A DNA stretch of 32,564 nucleotides from Streptococcus henryi DSM 19005. Lineage in GTDB: Bacteria; Bacillota; Bacilli; Lactobacillales; Streptococcaceae. The stretch is taken from the NCBI RefSeq assembly GCF_000376985.1, contig NZ_AQYA01000018.1, positions 1 through 32,564 of the forward strand, written 5' to 3'. Shown here piece after piece: positions 8,636-16,904 of this stretch (position 1 is its first letter; each line of letters opens with the position of its first letter). The notes beneath the pieces are model-generated. The model was not told the DNA's origin. It searched no databases and worked only from the letters and a program-made list of their open reading frames with translations. The position numbers were made by a program, and so were the translations under genes.

Positions 8636-10432
8636 ATGTCAAACTTCAAAAAATTACTTACAACTCTAACTATTGCACTATGTGCATTGGTTATTAATTT
8701 TATTCTTCATAAACCAGATTTGGCCTACATTCTAGTGGCTATTGCCGGCGGTATTATGTCTTTATCAATGCTTATCGATATGATTAAGACTTTAAAATCT
8801 GGTCAGTACGGTGTTGATATTCTAGCTATTTCAGCTATTATTGCTACCTTACTTGTTGGTGATTATTGGGCTAGTCTTATGATTCTCATCATGCTTACAG
8901 GTGGGGAAAGTCTTGAAGATTATGCCAGTAAACAGGCCAGTCGTGAATTACGAAGTCTTCTTGATAATAGTCCCAAAATTGCACATCGCTTGATTGGACA
9001 CGAGTTGGAAGATGTTCCTGTTGAAGCTTTAAAAATTGGTGATGTAGTCGTCGTTAGACCTGATGAGATGGTGCCAGTAGATGGACGTATTTTACGTGGA
9101 GAATCTGATTTTAATGAAGCCTCACTGACTGGTGAATCTAAACCAATTGAAAAGAAGGTTGGAGATAATATTTTATCTGGTTCTATGAATGGTTCAAATT
9201 CTATCCAATTTGAAGTTACTTCACTGGCTGAAGATAGTCAATACCAACAATTGGTGAGATTGGTAAAAGAGTCAACTTCAAATCCTGCACCATTTGTTAG
9301 ACTTGCTGATCGCTATTCAATTCCTTTTACAGTCATTGCTTATGTAATCGGTGGATTTGCTTGGTTTATCTCAAAAGATCCAGTGCGTTTTGCTCAAGTC
9401 CTTGTTGTAGCTTCGCCATGTCCCCTAATATTAGCAGCCCCTGTAGCACTGGTTGCTGGCATGAGTCAAGCATCAAAGAACGGGATTATTATTAGAACAG
9501 GGACAACTCTAGAAAAGTTGTCTGGTGTAAAATCTGTAGCTTTTGATAAGACGGGTACTATCACACAAGGAAACCTTGCTGTCAATCAAATCATCGCAGT
9601 TGAAGGGACCACTGAAGAAGAACTCATTCAGCTTGCAGCAAGTCTTGAACAAAATTCATCGCATATCTTAGCGCGTTCACTTGTACAATACGCTAAAAGT
9701 AAAGGTATTACATTTTTACCTGTCACATCAGCAACTGAAGTAACTGCTCAAGGAATCATAGGAAAGATTTCTGGTAATGAAGTCTCAGCGGGCAAACCGA
9801 GCCTTATCAAAAATTTTAGTTCTGAAAATCTATCAAAAGAAACTAGCATTTATGTTGGTAAAAACGATCATCTACTTGGATATATTACTTTTAAGGACTC
9901 CGTTCGACCTGAAGCCAAGGAAACAATGCAAAAACTCCAACAAATGGATGTTAAAAACCTAGTTATGCTCACTGGAGATAAAGATTCAGTCGCTAAGGAA
10001 ATAGCAGAGCAGGTTGGTATTAATAAAGTCTTCGCAGATTGCTTACCGCAGGATAAAATTAAGCACTTAAAGGATATTGAAATCCAAGATGGACCAGTTT
10101 TAATGGTGGGAGATGGTGTAAATGATGCCCCAGCCCTTGTAACCGCAGATGTCGGAATTGCTATGGGCGCTCATGGATCAACAGCAGCAAGTGAGAACGC
10201 AGATGTTGTCATCATGAAAGATGATTTGAGTAAGGTTGCGCAAGTTATTGCTATTGCAAAACACACCATGAAAATCGCTAAACAATCTGTTTTAATTGGT
10301 TTATTTGTTTGTTTAGTGCTGATGGTCATTGCAGCAACAGGTGTCATCCCAACTTTATTAGGAGCTATGCTTCAAGAAGTTGTTGATACTGTTTCAATTC
10401 TCTCAGCATTACGAGCACGTAAGAATGTGTAA
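8636..10432 (+). CDS. pmtA: P1B-type metal-efflux ATPase, PmtA-like (probable Fe(II) exporter)
   Basis: A 598-residue heavy-metal P-type ATPase without an N-terminal metal-binding domain. Visible motifs are actuator LTGES (T165-S168), the transmembrane metal site S260-P261-C262 (SPC rather than CPC), the phosphorylated Asp in DKTGT (D304), and the hinge VGDGVNDAPAL. SPC in place of CPC is the P1B-4 signature associated with Fe, Co or Zn efflux. The conserved nucleotide-domain HP is HI here (SSHILARS). The last helix reads LLGAMLQEVVDTVSILSALR. In S. pyogenes PerR controls PmtA, a P1B-4 ferrous iron exporter. The two PerR boxes here make that the best assignment. Cd/Zn export is the alternative. 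Confidence 0.82.
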   Translation: MSNFKKLLTTLTIALCALVINFILHKPDLAYILVAIAGGIMSLSMLIDMIKTLKSGQYGVDILAISAIIATLLVGDYWASLMILIMLTGGESLEDYASKQASRELRSLLDNSPKIAHRLIGHELEDVPVEALKIGDVVVVRPDEMVPVDGRILRGESDFNEASLTGESKPIEKKVGDNILSGSMNGSNSIQFEVTSLAEDSQYQQLVRLVKESTSNPAPFVRLADRYSIPFTVIAYVIGGFAWFISKDPVRFAQVLVVASPCPLILAAPVALVAGMSQASKNGIIIRTGTTLEKLSGVKSVAFDKTGTITQGNLAVNQIIAVEGTTEEELIQLAASLEQNSSHILARSLVQYAKSKGITFLPVTSATEVTAQGIIGKISGNEVSAGKPSLIKNFSSENLSKETSIYVGKNDHLLGYITFKDSVRPEAKETMQKLQQMDVKNLVMLTGDKDSVAKEIAEQVGINKVFADCLPQDKIKHLKDIEIQDGPVLMVGDGVNDAPALVTADVGIAMGAHGSTAASENADVVIMKDDLSKVAQVIAIAKHTMKIAKQSVLIGLFVCLVLMVIAATGVIPTLLGAMLQEVVDTVSILSALRARKNV

Positions 10433-10514
10433 AATGTTGCTTGAGATTCAATTTTGAATTTTAAAAGGATATGGAATTTTGGTTTTAACTGTGTTATTCT
10501 AAAATAGTCGAAAA

Positions 10515-10566
10515 TACTGGTATAACGCGTTCAACGTTTGGGTGAATTCATTACGTAAAACCAGTA
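10515..10566 (+). other. Imperfect hairpin between the metal ATPase and the prenyltransferase
   Basis: TACTGGT (10515-10521) and ACCAGTA (10560-10566) pair, with a weaker inner pairing of TAACG to CGTAA. A TAAAAT at 10500-10505 just upstream could be a -10. It may be the leader of the prenyltransferase mRNA. No known riboswitch fold is recognised. Confidence 0.35.
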
Positions 10567-10612
10567 ACTGTCAAAATATTTTTAGAAAGCAATTGAAAAA
10601 GTAAGAAATCTT

Positions 10613-11563
10613 ATGTACAAAAAACTAACTTTCCCAATCTTTTTAGAATTCATTGAAATAAAAACTAAAATTACTTGGTTTTTTCCTATGATTACAGCTT
10701 TGTTGTGGGCTCTTTATAGTAATCATCCCATTAATGGAATAAATACGTTACTATTTATCATTGCCAGTTTTCTAGTTGATATGTCAACGACGGCTGTCAA
10801 CAATGTTGTTGATTACAAAACAGCTCTGGATGAAGAATATAAATTTTCCCATAATCTGATTGGCAAATACCAGCTAGATGCAAACCTGCTCACTAAAATT
10901 ATTTATCTTATTTTGAGTCTAGCTAGTCTTTTATCACTCATTTTGTTGTTTCGCACGGACTGGTTACTTTTCCCATTCGGTGCAGCATGTTTTATCATTG
11001 CCATTTTTTATACTTATGGTCCAATACCAATTTCTCGTTTTCCTCTTGGTGAGGTTTTCTCAGGACTAACAGAAGGATTTGGGATTTTCTTCTTAACTCT
11101 TTACATCCAGGACCCAAGTCTCTATGCACAATCATTCTGGAATCCCAATCAAATTGCTATCTTAATTCAACCACAAGGAGTTATCACAGCGATTCTTCTC
11201 AGCATACCTTTTGTAGCTCTAACAGCAAATATCATGCTAGCTAACAATATCTGTGACTTAGAACAAGATATCAATAACCGCCGTTTTACCTTGGTCTACT
11301 ATTTAGGAAGAGACTTATCATTAAAATTGTTCCAAGTTATAGCAGTAGTACCTTGGCTAATGCTGATTCTTTATCCTTTGTTTGGTTATCTGCATTATAT
11401 CACTCTAATTGGACTATTGGGCTTTCCGATATCACTCAAAAGCATGACAACATTTGTTTCAAAACCAGAAAAGCGGACAACCTTCATTGAATCCATCAAG
11501 TCATACGTTTTATTTGCTCTTGTTTATTTGCTAATTTTAGTGATTAATATCTCGATAAAATAA
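10613..11563 (+). CDS. menA: UbiA-family prenyltransferase, MenA-like (DHNA polyprenyltransferase)
   Basis: A 316-residue integral membrane protein with about eight to nine hydrophobic segments. The two Asp-rich motifs of UbiA prenyltransferases are present: NNVVDYKTALD (63-73) and NNICDLEQD with D215 and D219, which bind Mg-diphosphate. MenA attaches the polyprenyl chain to 1,4-dihydroxy-2-naphthoate to make demethylmenaquinone. Most streptococci lack the rest of the menaquinone pathway. S. agalactiae and some others keep MenA and use scavenged DHNA for respiration, so that is a likely role here. The ribosome binding site is weak (GTAAGAAAT). It follows the metal ATPase by 180 bases and may be cotranscribed. 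Another UbiA substrate is possible. Confidence 0.78.
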   Translation: MYKKLTFPIFLEFIEIKTKITWFFPMITALLWALYSNHPINGINTLLFIIASFLVDMSTTAVNNVVDYKTALDEEYKFSHNLIGKYQLDANLLTKIIYLILSLASLLSLILLFRTDWLLFPFGAACFIIAIFYTYGPIPISRFPLGEVFSGLTEGFGIFFLTLYIQDPSLYAQSFWNPNQIAILIQPQGVITAILLSIPFVALTANIMLANNICDLEQDINNRRFTLVYYLGRDLSLKLFQVIAVVPWLMLILYPLFGYLHYITLIGLLGFPISLKSMTTFVSKPEKRTTFIESIKSYVLFALVYLLILVINISIK

Positions 11564-11578
11564 TTAAAGATGATTTAC

Positions 11579-11625
11579 ACAGATAAGTTTACATAAATTT
11601 ATTTATGTAAACTTATCTGTTTTTC
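11579..11625 (+). terminator. Terminator after the prenyltransferase: perfect 20-bp hairpin
   Basis: Left arm 11579-11598 and right arm 11601-11620 are perfect complements over 20 bp around a TT centre, with core AGTTTACATAAAT, followed by TTTTT. Unusually long and perfect for a terminator. It is one of a family of similar hairpins in the window. Confidence 0.85.
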
Positions 11626-12046
11626 GAAATATGATAGCATAAAGAAAGTTTACCGAAAAAATATCAGGAAAATAGATTAGTACATGGAATAAGAAAGTAA
11701 AGATGATAAGATACATAGAAAAGCTAAAGTTAGTTAAGAATCCAAAGAATTCATAAAATAATTTGTAAGGACAAAGAAAACAAGAATTTGCAGATGAAAC
11801 TGCATAAAGAATTAAAGAAAGAAAAAAATAACTAATGAATTATTTTTGATTCAGATGAGTTAGCATGTATGAAAATAAAAATATTAATATTTTTATTAAT
11901 ATTGGAGAAGGATTTGCAGTCTGAGATGCTGAAGATTTTATTTTCAAGTTAGTTTAGTTACGGCTCATTTAGTTTTTCATTTTAAACTTAAAACTTAAAA
12001 CAAGTTATCAATGCTATATGGAAATGGGGATAAAGTTTCCATGAAC
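11626..12046. other. AT-rich gene-free terminus region left of difSL
   Basis: This is part of about 570 bases without a convincing gene. The plus strand is purine-rich. It holds a palindromic AATATTAATATT near 11880, a short repeat of ACTTAAA near 11985, and a 7-bp hairpin ATGGAAA (12018-12024) / TTTCCAT (12036-12042) five bases left of difSL. Only very short ORFs without ribosome binding sites are present. It may be decayed DNA next to the terminus. Confidence 0.6.
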
Positions 12047-12077
12047 ATCTTTCCGAAAAACTATAATTTTCTTGAAA
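12047..12077 (+). other. difSL chromosome dimer resolution site
   Basis: The 31-base stretch contains CCGAAAAACTATAATTTTC and ends TTGAAA, matching the streptococcal/lactococcal difSL site as I recall it. It lies 55 bases upstream of xerS, the usual arrangement. XerS acting at difSL, with FtsK, resolves chromosome dimers, so this marks the replication terminus. Gene strands on both sides converge on it. Confidence 0.9.
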
Positions 12078-12100
12078 TATATATAAGGGTGTGATATACT
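12072..12100 (+). promoter_or_regulatory. xerS promoter overlapping difSL
   Basis: TTGAAA (12072-12077), exactly 17 bases, then TATACT (12095-12100). The -35 is the last six bases of difSL. The predicted start is near 12107 and GGAG lies at 12119-12122. Confidence 0.7.
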
Positions 12101-12132
12101 TCTATTATAGAATATTATGGAGAAAACGACTG

Positions 12133-13203
12133 ATGAGACGTGAATTACTGTTAGAAAAAATTGATGAATTAAAAGAAATCATGCCGTGGTATGTCATCGA
12201 CTACTATCAATCTAAACTTTCTGTCCCCTATAGTTTTACAACTTTATACGAATACTTCAAGGAATATAGACGATTTTTTGAATGGCTGATTGATGCTGAT
12301 ATCGCAAATGTTTCAAAAATTGCTGATATAGATCTTGCTGTGTTGGAAAATTTATCTAAAAAAGATATGGAATCCTTTATACTTTATCTACGTGAGCGTC
12401 CCTTACTAAATGCCAATTCGACTCAAAATGGGGTCTCTCAAACGACCATAAATCGGACATTATCAGCGCTGTCAAGTCTTTTTAAGTATTTGACCGAGGA
12501 AGTTGAAGACAAAGATGGTGAACCCTACTTCTATCGAAATGTTATGAAGAAAGTTTCAACTAAGAAGAAAAAGGAAACTTTAGCAGCTAGGGCAGAAAAC
12601 ATTAAGAAAAAGCTCTTCTTAGGTGATGAAAGCATGGAGTTTTTAGAATATGTAGATTGTGAATATGAGAACAAACTTTCTAATCGTGCTAAATCATCAT
12701 TTTATAAGAATAAAGAGCGTGATTTAGCTATTTTAGCTTTGCTACTAGCTTCTGGCGTTCGTTTATCTGAAGCTGTTAATCTTGATCTGAGAGACGTAAA
12801 TTTAAATATGATGGTTATTGACGTTATCCGAAAAGGTGGCAAACGAGATTCAGTTAATATTGCTGGATTTGCTAAGCCTTATCTTGAAAACTACCTGTCT
12901 ATACGCCAAGCTAGATATAAGGCAGAAAAGCAGGATGTAGCCTTCTTCTTATCTGAATATCGCGGTGTTCCCAATCGTATGGATGCTTCCAGCATTGAAA
13001 AAATGGTTGGAAAATACTCTGCTGATTTTAAAATCCGTGTAACACCCCACAAACTTCGTCATACACTTGCTACTAGGCTCTATGATGCCACTAAATCGCA
13101 AGTTCTAGTTAGCCACCAATTGGGCCATGCCAACACCCAAGTAACTGACTTATATACCCATATCGTTAACGATGAACAAAGAAATGCGTTAGATAAACTA
13201 TAA
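12133..13203 (+). CDS. xerS: Tyrosine recombinase XerS
   Basis: A 356-residue recombinase, the exact length usual for XerS, starting [20 protein letters not shown]. The N-terminal SAM-like core-binding domain (about 20-130) is followed by the catalytic domain: Arg in [12 protein letters not shown], a Lys in the KGGKRD hairpin, [13 protein letters not shown] and the nucleophile Tyr in DLYTHI. It acts alone at difSL, replacing XerC/XerD. The reading frame is open upstream to a GTG at 12091, but that would lie on the promoter -10. The ATG at 12133 with GGAG ten bases upstream fits the family. Its -35 lies inside difSL, which suggests autoregulation. Confidence 0.97.
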   Translation: MRRELLLEKIDELKEIMPWYVIDYYQSKLSVPYSFTTLYEYFKEYRRFFEWLIDADIANVSKIADIDLAVLENLSKKDMESFILYLRERPLLNANSTQNGVSQTTINRTLSALSSLFKYLTEEVEDKDGEPYFYRNVMKKVSTKKKKETLAARAENIKKKLFLGDESMEFLEYVDCEYENKLSNRAKSSFYKNKERDLAILALLLASGVRLSEAVNLDLRDVNLNMMVIDVIRKGGKRDSVNIAGFAKPYLENYLSIRQARYKAEKQDVAFFLSEYRGVPNRMDASSIEKMVGKYSADFKIRVTPHKLRHTLATRLYDATKSQVLVSHQLGHANTQVTDLYTHIVNDEQRNALDKL

Positions 13204-13258
13204 AGAACCTTAGGTAGATAACATAAATTTAATTATGCAAACTACTAAAGGTTCTTTT
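13202..13258. terminator. Bidirectional terminator between xerS and the histidine kinase
   Basis: AAAGAACCTT (13202-13211) pairs with AAGGTTCTTT (13248-13257). The inner sequence GATAACATAAATTTAATTAT is a degenerate version of the GTTTACATAAAT palindromes. T-runs are present on both strands. It separates convergent genes. Confidence 0.8.
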
Positions 13259-13270
13259 CCTATATTAGTG

Positions 13271-14212
13271 TTAATCTTTAAAAATCGTAACACAGGTTCC
13301 CTGGTCAATTTGACTATCAACCTTTATAGATAGGTTTAGTTGATCGAGTATTTGTTTAGTCATGTAAAGACCTAATCCAGTGGCTTTTTGGTGCTCATGC
13401 CCATTAAAACCAGTAAACCCCTCATCAAAAAGTCGCGGCAAATCTTCAGGTAGTATTCCAATACCGTTATCTAGTATTTTAATACTAGAGGTATCCATAA
13501 TAACTTTGATCTCACTTCCGTCTCTTGAATACTTAACTGCATTATCAAGGATTTGGGAAATAGCAAAGCTAAGCCATTTTTTATCGCTTTTAAGCTGCCA
13601 GTTACCTTCGATGTTGACAGAGAGTTCTTTAGCTAGAAAAGCTACGCGATATTTCTTAACCAAGTCAGTTACTATTGATTTAACATCACAGATTTCAAAG
13701 CGATAATCATCTTTATTTTGACTGAATTTCATATAAGTTAGGAGAATATCTAAATAGTTTTGCAATCGGCTGAGCTGTTGCTGAACTTCTTTTTTATCCA
13801 AATTATCTGTTTGAACCATAAGAGATAATGCAGAAAGTGGTACCTTCATTTGATGAGACCACATCTTAATAAGTGATTGCAGGTTTTCTAACTGACTTTT
13901 AGACACTAATGCTTGCGCTGCTTCTTCTTTGACTAGATTTTCGATAACTCCTTGATAGGCTTCCTCAGTGGGTGACTTTAAACTATCAATCTCCTCTAAA
14001 TATTTGAAATAATTTAGTAAAGTCATTTTTCTCTTGAACTGAGTAAATTTCCAAATGCTGATGAGAAGTAAAATTGTGACATTTAAGGAACTAGTTATAA
14101 AAAAATAGTTGAGTGGCAGTTTGTAAAGACAAAAATTGACTAAAAACATAACCCACATGAAAAAATAGAGATAATACCAAAAGCGATATTCTTTTAAAAA
14201 CTTCCAAATCAT
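13271..14212 (-). CDS. bceS: BceS-type intramembrane-sensing histidine kinase
   Basis: A 313-residue kinase. Two transmembrane helices (about 14-31 and 36-54) are separated by only a few residues, so there is no extracellular sensor; BceS-like kinases receive their signal from the partner BceAB transporter. The phospho-acceptor is H120 in MWSHQMKVPLSAL. The ATPase domain has the N box ISQILDNAVKYS, G1 DNGIGI and GLGLYMTKQIL. The start codon overlaps the end of the response regulator gene by four bases (ATGA), so the two are translationally coupled. The system corresponds to S. mutans MbrD, by recall. It controls resistance to bacitracin-like or lantibiotic peptides. Confidence 0.9.
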   Translation of the reverse strand: MIWKFLKEYRFWYYLYFFMWVMFLVNFCLYKLPLNYFFITSSLNVTILLLISIWKFTQFKRKMTLLNYFKYLEEIDSLKSPTEEAYQGVIENLVKEEAAQALVSKSQLENLQSLIKMWSHQMKVPLSALSLMVQTDNLDKKEVQQQLSRLQNYLDILLTYMKFSQNKDDYRFEICDVKSIVTDLVKKYRVAFLAKELSVNIEGNWQLKSDKKWLSFAISQILDNAVKYSRDGSEIKVIMDTSSIKILDNGIGILPEDLPRLFDEGFTGFNGHEHQKATGLGLYMTKQILDQLNLSIKVDSQIDQGTCVTIFKD

Positions 14213-14874
14213 TTGAGTAAATAGCCAACTCCTCTCACGGTATGAATACGGTCAAAGCCCAGGGGCTGAACTTTTTTACGAAGTCTTGTCATATTGACAC
14301 TAAGCGTATTTTGATCAATAAAACTTTCATTTTCCCAAAGTTTTTCAAGTAATTCTTCTTTGGTGACAACTTGATTTTGATGTGTAAAAAGAATGGTTAG
14401 AATCTTATTCTCAGTGGGTGATAAGGCTATCTGTTCTTTTCCGTTTGATAGCACGCCTTCACGAGATAGTGTGAATTGATCAATTTGATAAGTATCATTG
14501 GTAAATTGGTGTACACGTCTCAAAAAGGCTGATATTTTTGCGTCTAAGATGGTTAGTGAAAAAGGTTTGGAAATGAAATCATCTCCTCCCATATCTAGAG
14601 CCATGACCATATCCATTTCATCATCGCTAGAGGAAATAAAAATAATGGGCATAGTCTGAGACTTACGAATCTCAGTTGTCCAATAGAAACCATTGAAATA
14701 GGGTAAGGTGATGTCCATGAGAACTAAATCTGGATTAACTTCTTCTACTTCTTGTTTAATGGCACGAAAATTGCTGACGCTAAAAACATCGTAAGTTTGG
14801 GATAAATGATTTTTTAAAAGAGTGACGATGGTTTGATCGTCTTCTACAATGAAAATTTTACCGTGTTTATTCAT
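14209..14874 (-). CDS. bceR: BceR-type response regulator, OmpR family
   Basis: A 221-residue regulator. The receiver domain has E11-D12-D13, phospho-acceptor D54 in LVLMDITLP, S/T in FISSSDD and Lys in ISKPF. The C-terminal winged helix (about 125-220) has ALSPTENKILTILF and TLSVNMTRLRKKV, ending VRGVGYLLK. No Shine-Dalgarno precedes the ATG. The bases just upstream are GATACAATAAAACC, and an in-frame TAA two codons before the ATG excludes an earlier start. TACAAT sits six bases before the ATG, so a leaderless mRNA is possible. A strong terminator lies between it and the permease gene. Confidence 0.92.
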   Translation of the reverse strand: MNKHGKIFIVEDDQTIVTLLKNHLSQTYDVFSVSNFRAIKQEVEEVNPDLVLMDITLPYFNGFYWTTEIRKSQTMPIIFISSSDDEMDMVMALDMGGDDFISKPFSLTILDAKISAFLRRVHQFTNDTYQIDQFTLSREGVLSNGKEQIALSPTENKILTILFTHQNQVVTKEELLEKLWENESFIDQNTLSVNMTRLRKKVQPLGFDRIHTVRGVGYLLK

Positions 14875-14880
14875 GGTTTT

Positions 14881-14886
14881 ATTGTA
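14881..14886 (-). promoter_or_regulatory. Possible -10 for bceRS (leaderless start)
   Basis: TACAAT on the minus strand, six bases before the bceR ATG. I see no good -35. It would let bceRS be transcribed separately after the terminator, with initiation at or next to the A of the ATG. Confidence 0.38.
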
Positions 14887-14888
14887 TC

Positions 14889-14912
14889 AAAAAAGTGGCG
14901 ATTTTTCGCCAC
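14889..14912 (-). terminator. Terminator inside the bce locus, between permease and regulator
   Basis: On the minus strand GTGGCGA, AAAA loop, TCGCCAC (14912-14895), perfect 7 bp, then T6. It lies five bases after the permease stop codon. It should cut or attenuate transcription into bceR. Confidence 0.85.
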
Positions 14913-14917
14913 ACAAT

Positions 14918-16903
14918 TTACCTTTCAATAATCTTGTAGTAAGTTTTGCTTGTTATTTTATAAATAAGGAAATAAATCATCATTATCACAATGATAGAAA
15001 TTGCACTGACGCTATAAATAAGCGAGTTATCCATTACTCCAAATAATAATAGCATTTGTTTGAGCATTGTTAATGCTGCAAGGAAATGAATTATAGCCAT
15101 AACAATTGGCATGAAGAAGACTAAAATCACCTGTGAATTGATTGTCTTTTTAACCTGTGACTTATCCATTCCCACCTCTTGGAGGATAGTGTATGATTTT
15201 TTATCTTCGTGTCCTTCAGAATACTGTTTGTAATAAATGATGAGGGCTGCACCTAGCAGAAAGCTAATTCCTAGCAAGAAGCCTGTGAAGAGGAAACCAC
15301 CATACATTGTGACAACTTCTTCCTTAGTGTCCTTCTCGTTACTCAATCTACCAATTATTTCTCCATTGCTATCACGCAAATAATTTCCAGAAGCTATATC
15401 AAGTGAATGATTAAGTTTTTTAAATTCTCCAGTAGAGAGTTCTATAAAGTTTGTAATATTTACAGGGTCATAGTTCTCTGAATAGGTATAAGCTAGATGA
15501 GTTATTATTTCGTTAAAAACTGTATCGTTACTAACAACCAGCGCGGCTGAATTGTAGGTTTGTAAAGCTTCAGGGAAATTGTCAATATTTCCGTTCTTGA
15601 TGTTATCCAATTTCAGACCTTGAATATCTAAACTTTCAAGTTTAGCATCGTTATCCATGTAAAGGGCTGTTTGTTTTTGAGCTAGTTGCGGTACGTCATT
15701 TCCCAATTTTCGATAGTCTTCTTGGGTAATAATGTAGACGTTAACCAAAGTTTTAAGCTGATCTGCTGTAAAAAGTTCCTGATTTTCTTTGATTATCGCT
15801 TGAGTGACACTAGCAAGTGGCAAGTTAGCAAAAAGTGCTGTTTTGTAGGATGTAACATCTTTATTGGGAAGTCTAGCTTCTTTTAAAATTGTTTCTTCTA
15901 AAGCTGTTTCAGTATCTTTGTCAGAAGCATCGAAAAGTGTGATGTTAGTATTTTTAGGAAACAGTGCTGAAACTAACTGGGAACTTCCTGTATAGAGGGA
16001 ACTTGTTGTTGCTATGGTAACAAAGGCCATAACGGCTAAAAGTGTGATATTTGCCAGACCTACAGCATTTTGCTTCATTCTAAAAATCATTTGTGATACG
16101 GTAATGAAATGCTCAGGTTGATAAAAATATTTTTTGTTTTTACGTCGACGTTTGAGATACCAAGTAATAAAGCTAATATAAAAAAGATAGGTCCCAGCAA
16201 TGACAAATAGAACAGCGATAAAGAATCGAAATAGTACAAGAACGGCATCAATTTTTGATGAGGATAGCGATAAATAGTAGCCAAAACCGATCGAAGCTAT
16301 TCCGAGTAAGGCAAAAATAATGTTTCCTCTAGGCTCCTTCTCTCCAGCTTTGCTATCTGCAAAAAGAGCTAAGGGTGATAATTTCCCAATTTTTCTGAGA
16401 CCAGCTATTTCTAAAAATAGAAAAATGAAGGCATAGATAACAATATTACTAGCAAATGCCAATGGAGTTAGTGTTAGAACTAGCTTATCGGAATGAATTA
16501 GTCGTGCGAATATGAGATAGAAGAAATTTGAAAAAACAGCGCATAGGATACTTCCAACAAATGCTGTGACAAGGAATATGAGGAAAAGTTCAATTGTAGC
16601 AACAAGACCAACTTTCCTTTTATTCATTCCAAGTATATTGTAGAGTCCAAACTCTTTACTACGCTGTTTGAGCAGAAAATTATAGCTATAGAGTGACATA
16701 ATAACTGCAAAAATAACAAGAACGATAATTGCAAGATTAAGTGTCATTATGCCATATTGCATGTTCTCACTAGACATTGGACTATTTAAGATAACCAAGG
16801 TAGATCCTGTCAGGATAAAAAGTACCAAATTTGCTAGTAGAAAAGGTGCAAAAACATTAAAAGATTGCTTGATGTTATTGATGGCTAGTTTAAGATAAAA
16901 CAT
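14918..16903 (-). CDS. bceB: BceB-type ABC transporter permease
   Basis: About 661 residues. Ten hydrophobic segments are arranged as one, then three (FtsX-like), then more, with a large extracytoplasmic domain of about 210 residues (roughly 305-525) before the final three. That is the hallmark of peptide-antibiotic-sensing permeases such as BceB/MbrB. The N-terminus is MFYLKLAINNIKQSFNVFAP and the FtsX segment reads LYSYNFLLKQRSKEFGLYNI. I chose the ATG at 16903 because GGGAGG is eight bases upstream. An in-frame GTG at 16912 lies against that site. The ATPase stop codon is one base before the ATG, so translation is coupled. Confidence 0.92.
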   Translation of the reverse strand: MFYLKLAINNIKQSFNVFAPFLLANLVLFILTGSTLVILNSPMSSENMQYGIMTLNLAIIVLVIFAVIMSLYSYNFLLKQRSKEFGLYNILGMNKRKVGLVATIELFLIFLVTAFVGSILCAVFSNFFYLIFARLIHSDKLVLTLTPLAFASNIVIYAFIFLFLEIAGLRKIGKLSPLALFADSKAGEKEPRGNIIFALLGIASIGFGYYLSLSSSKIDAVLVLFRFFIAVLFVIAGTYLFYISFITWYLKRRRKNKKYFYQPEHFITVSQMIFRMKQNAVGLANITLLAVMAFVTIATTSSLYTGSSQLVSALFPKNTNITLFDASDKDTETALEETILKEARLPNKDVTSYKTALFANLPLASVTQAIIKENQELFTADQLKTLVNVYIITQEDYRKLGNDVPQLAQKQTALYMDNDAKLESLDIQGLKLDNIKNGNIDNFPEALQTYNSAALVVSNDTVFNEIITHLAYTYSENYDPVNITNFIELSTGEFKKLNHSLDIASGNYLRDSNGEIIGRLSNEKDTKEEVVTMYGGFLFTGFLLGISFLLGAALIIYYKQYSEGHEDKKSYTILQEVGMDKSQVKKTINSQVILVFFMPIVMAIIHFLAALTMLKQMLLLFGVMDNSLIYSVSAISIIVIMMIYFLIYKITSKTYYKIIER

Positions 16904-16904
16904 C

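Noticed and set aside
11869..11952. A 27-residue ORF (MKIKILIFLLILEKDLQS...) in the gene-free region, considered as a signalling peptide.
   Set aside because: No ribosome binding site, lies in very AT-rich DNA, no Rgg-type regulator next to it, and it lacks the usual C-terminal pattern of short hydrophobic peptides.
12091..12132. GTG-initiated N-terminal extension of XerS.
   Set aside because: It overlaps the promoter -10 and would precede the transcription start. Known XerS proteins begin MRREL, giving 356 residues.
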